Position numbers and translations under genes: made by a program. From positions 512,020 to 567,821 of the forward strand of contig BFEA01000570.1 of NCBI GenBank assembly GCA_003427395.1: a stretch of DNA of 55,802 nucleotides, written 5' to 3'. Below the pieces are notes generated by a model, which was given only the letters and a program-made list of their open reading frames with translations, did not search any database and was not told the origin of the DNA. Numbering within the stretch: the first letter of the stretch is position 1; each line of letters begins with the position of its first letter. Below are positions 54,115 through 55,802 of this stretch, piece by piece. Source of the DNA: Chara braunii (lineage: Eukaryota; Streptophyta; Charophyceae; Charales; Characeae).

Positions 54115-55802
54115 GGGGAGGTGACGGGCCGGACTGGAGGGGGCTAGGAGAGGTCCGCGTGAGCGGAGGGCGTAGGGGGGAGTCCGCGGTAGAAGGCGGC
54201 GGACGGCGCTAGGAAGGCTGGCGCGGGCGCCGTCAAAGGGGGAAGGGTGGTTCGGGTCCAGGGTGCCCGAAGAATAGGAAGGGGAGTAGGGGGGGGTTGA
54301 AGAACCCTAAACCCTAGAAAAACCCTAAGAAAACTCTAACCGGAGTTTGAGTGATTAGGGTACGGTGCCGGTGACCTAATCAAGAAAATAAAATAGCAAG
54401 CATAGGGGGGGGAAGATGGGAGAAAAATAAATAAACTGCGAGATTTCGAAAGAAAATAGAAATAAATAAGGAAATAAATAAATAAGAAAATAATTAAAGA
54501 AATAAGTAAAAGATGTGAAGAGAAGAAACAATATTTATTTTTTTGAATTTTTCGGCAGCATTTCCTTACCCCATATGGGGTCAAGAGTGTGCCAAGGGGA
54601 AAGGAGAGACCAAGGTGAACACACTAGGTTTGAAGATGCCGCCGCAAAAAATAAAAAATGAAATTTCAGAAAAATAAATAAAGAAATAATAAGTAAATAA
54701 ATAAATAAATAAATAAGTAAATAAGTGGATGAGGAGGGGGAGAGAAATGCAGTATCTGCTTTTTCAAAAAATTTGGCAGCATTTCGTTACCCCCATGGGG
54801 TCGAAGTGTGCCGAAAAGGACTAAGTAAGAGAAAATCAGAAAATTTCGGCAGCACTTCGTTACCCCCACGGGGTCAAAACGTGTGCCGAAAGCAAGAAAG
54901 ACTAGCACCTAATCAGATTTAGGGTTGCCGTAAAGAAAATCGAATTTTCAGAATAAATAGAAAAATAAATGAAATAAATCAGAAAATGAGAAAATAAGGT
55001 GGGGAAGAAGATAATTCGAATTTTTGGGAAAAGAGAAAATATAAATCAAAAGGGAGATAGAAAAAAAAGAAAAACAGAAAAATTCGAAGTAGGGGGGGAA
55101 GGGGGGATGAGAAAGTGATGGAGAGAAGAGAGAAATAGGTGGGAGAGGGAAAAAAATGGAAGTGGAAGGTGGGGGGATGATGTGGTGGCAGTTGGGGGAG
55201 AGGAGAGTGAGAGAATGGGAGAGAAAGAGGATGGGGAAAGATGGAGAGTGATCAAGAAACTAAGAGGAAAGAAGGAGGAGAGAAAAGAAAAGAAATGAAG
55301 AAAAGAGGGTTAAGTAGTGGTTAGTGGGAGAAAAGGTGGGGTGGGGAAGGTAAAAAGAGGAGGGGAGAGAGGCAGTGGAAGGTGGGGGAAAGAAAAGGGG
55401 AGAGAGAGATGATACCTGGCCCTTGGTGTCTCCAAGGGCACAAGGTATACCAAGACCAGGAGGGTCTTGGCCTTCGCTGCAGCCAACCAACTGGAGGATG
55501 TCGGGGGACTGAGATCTTGATCAGCCCCTAGTTGCAGCACTGCAGATCCAGGGTGTGCTGTGTGATGATGATGATCTAGGGTTGGCTGAGATCTTGATCA
55601 GCCACCCTGCTGCCACAGTCACACAGCCCCCTAGCCAGGGGGAAATCTTGAGCTGCTGCAGCAGTAGAGAGATAGTAAAAAAAAATAAATAATATAATAA
55701 TGCTGTGGTGCAGCTTCCTAACCAGGGGGGTCTTCAGTCCACAGCAAAGTGCCACGTGGCATTGCAGGTGGCCACCTGCACAGGCAGCAGCAAGGGGGGG
55801 GG
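54115..55802. other. Leader or LTR-like flank of gypsy 2
   Basis: 54.1-54.3 kb is GC-rich. AACCCTAAACCCTAGAAA at about 54303 resembles plant telomere-box sequence. 54.38-54.75 kb is AT-rich with (AATA)n. 55.0-55.4 kb is purine-rich (GGGAGAGAA-type). 55.41-55.65 kb holds two perfect small hairpins (CCCTTGG/CCAAGGG at 55420-55438; CCAAGACC/GGTCTTGG at 55450-55470) and an 18-bp direct repeat (CTGAGATCTTGATCAGCC at 55509 and 55586). No gene is recognised. Confidence 0.5.
54543..54893. repeat. Three copies of a 48-55 bp hairpin unit
   Basis: Copies lie at about 54547-54595, 54770-54818 and 54844-54892. The unit is TTCGGCA, CA(C/T)TTCG, CCCC, short loop, GGGG, then CGAAGTG / TGCCGAA-like complements. 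The third copy pairs TTCGGCA with TGCCGAA and CCCC with GGGG. The same fold is kept although the sequence varies. Confidence 0.8.

Noticed and set aside
46345-55802. LTR pairs of the two gypsy elements
   Set aside because: By-eye comparison of the flanks found no matching LTR sequences; self-alignment would be needed.
1-55802. CRISPR arrays, bacterial operons, ribosomal RNA
   Set aside because: None is visible; direct repeats here are minisatellites or duplications without regular unique spacers, and all element types are eukaryotic.

Overview
The window is repeat-dominated nuclear DNA of a eukaryote. It has long microsatellites, sequencing gaps inside simple repeats, plant-type chromodomain Ty3/gypsy elements, an L1-type LINE with an apurinic endonuclease and a zinc-knuckle C-terminus, tRNA-derived SINEs and broad AT-rich non-coding DNA. 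My best guess, by inference only, is a streptophyte alga such as Chara; the CCHC/coiled-coil protein at about 12 kb and the mix of elements fit it. No housekeeping gene is visible. Almost all recognisable coding sequence belongs to mobile elements, most with frameshifts or nonsense codons.

Layout. 1-424: microsatellite cluster. 425-11.97 kb: AT-rich, with a tRNA-Ser-like fragment and two eroded reverse-transcriptase-like (RT-like) ORFs. 12.03-12.76 kb (+): a CCHC zinc-knuckle, coiled-coil protein. 13.1-15.3 kb: four tRNA-like SINE heads. 15.6-19.3 kb (-): a retroelement fragment in which the end of an RT is followed by a Josephin-like deubiquitinase domain and a RING-like zinc domain; this is the most unusual object here. 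19.3-20.6 kb: 3' ends of two other retroelements with A-tails. 21.7-24.7 kb: a minus-strand LINE remnant carrying a nested SINE, with its 5' piece inverted. 24.7-32.9 kb (+): a nearly complete LINE of about 8.2 kb with a structured 5' leader, a 73-nt C run, an extra ORF of unknown function and an endonuclease-RT ORF. 33-40.8 kb: pyrimidine-rich DNA, a gap, minisatellites and a perfect 21-bp hairpin. 40.8-46.3 kb and 47.8-54.1 kb (-): two chromodomain Ty3/gypsy elements in the same orientation. 54.1-55.8 kb: leader-like DNA with three related hairpins.

How the parts relate. The LINE proteins (nucleic-acid-binding ORF1, unknown middle protein, endonuclease-RT) would form one retrotransposition particle. 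Each gypsy Gag-Pol (capsid, protease, RT, RNase H, integrase, chromodomain) would form another. SINEs would borrow LINE enzymes. The Josephin/RING retroelement suggests an element that carries its own ubiquitin-directed functions. None of the copies looks fully intact. The 24.7-32.9 kb LINE is the least damaged.
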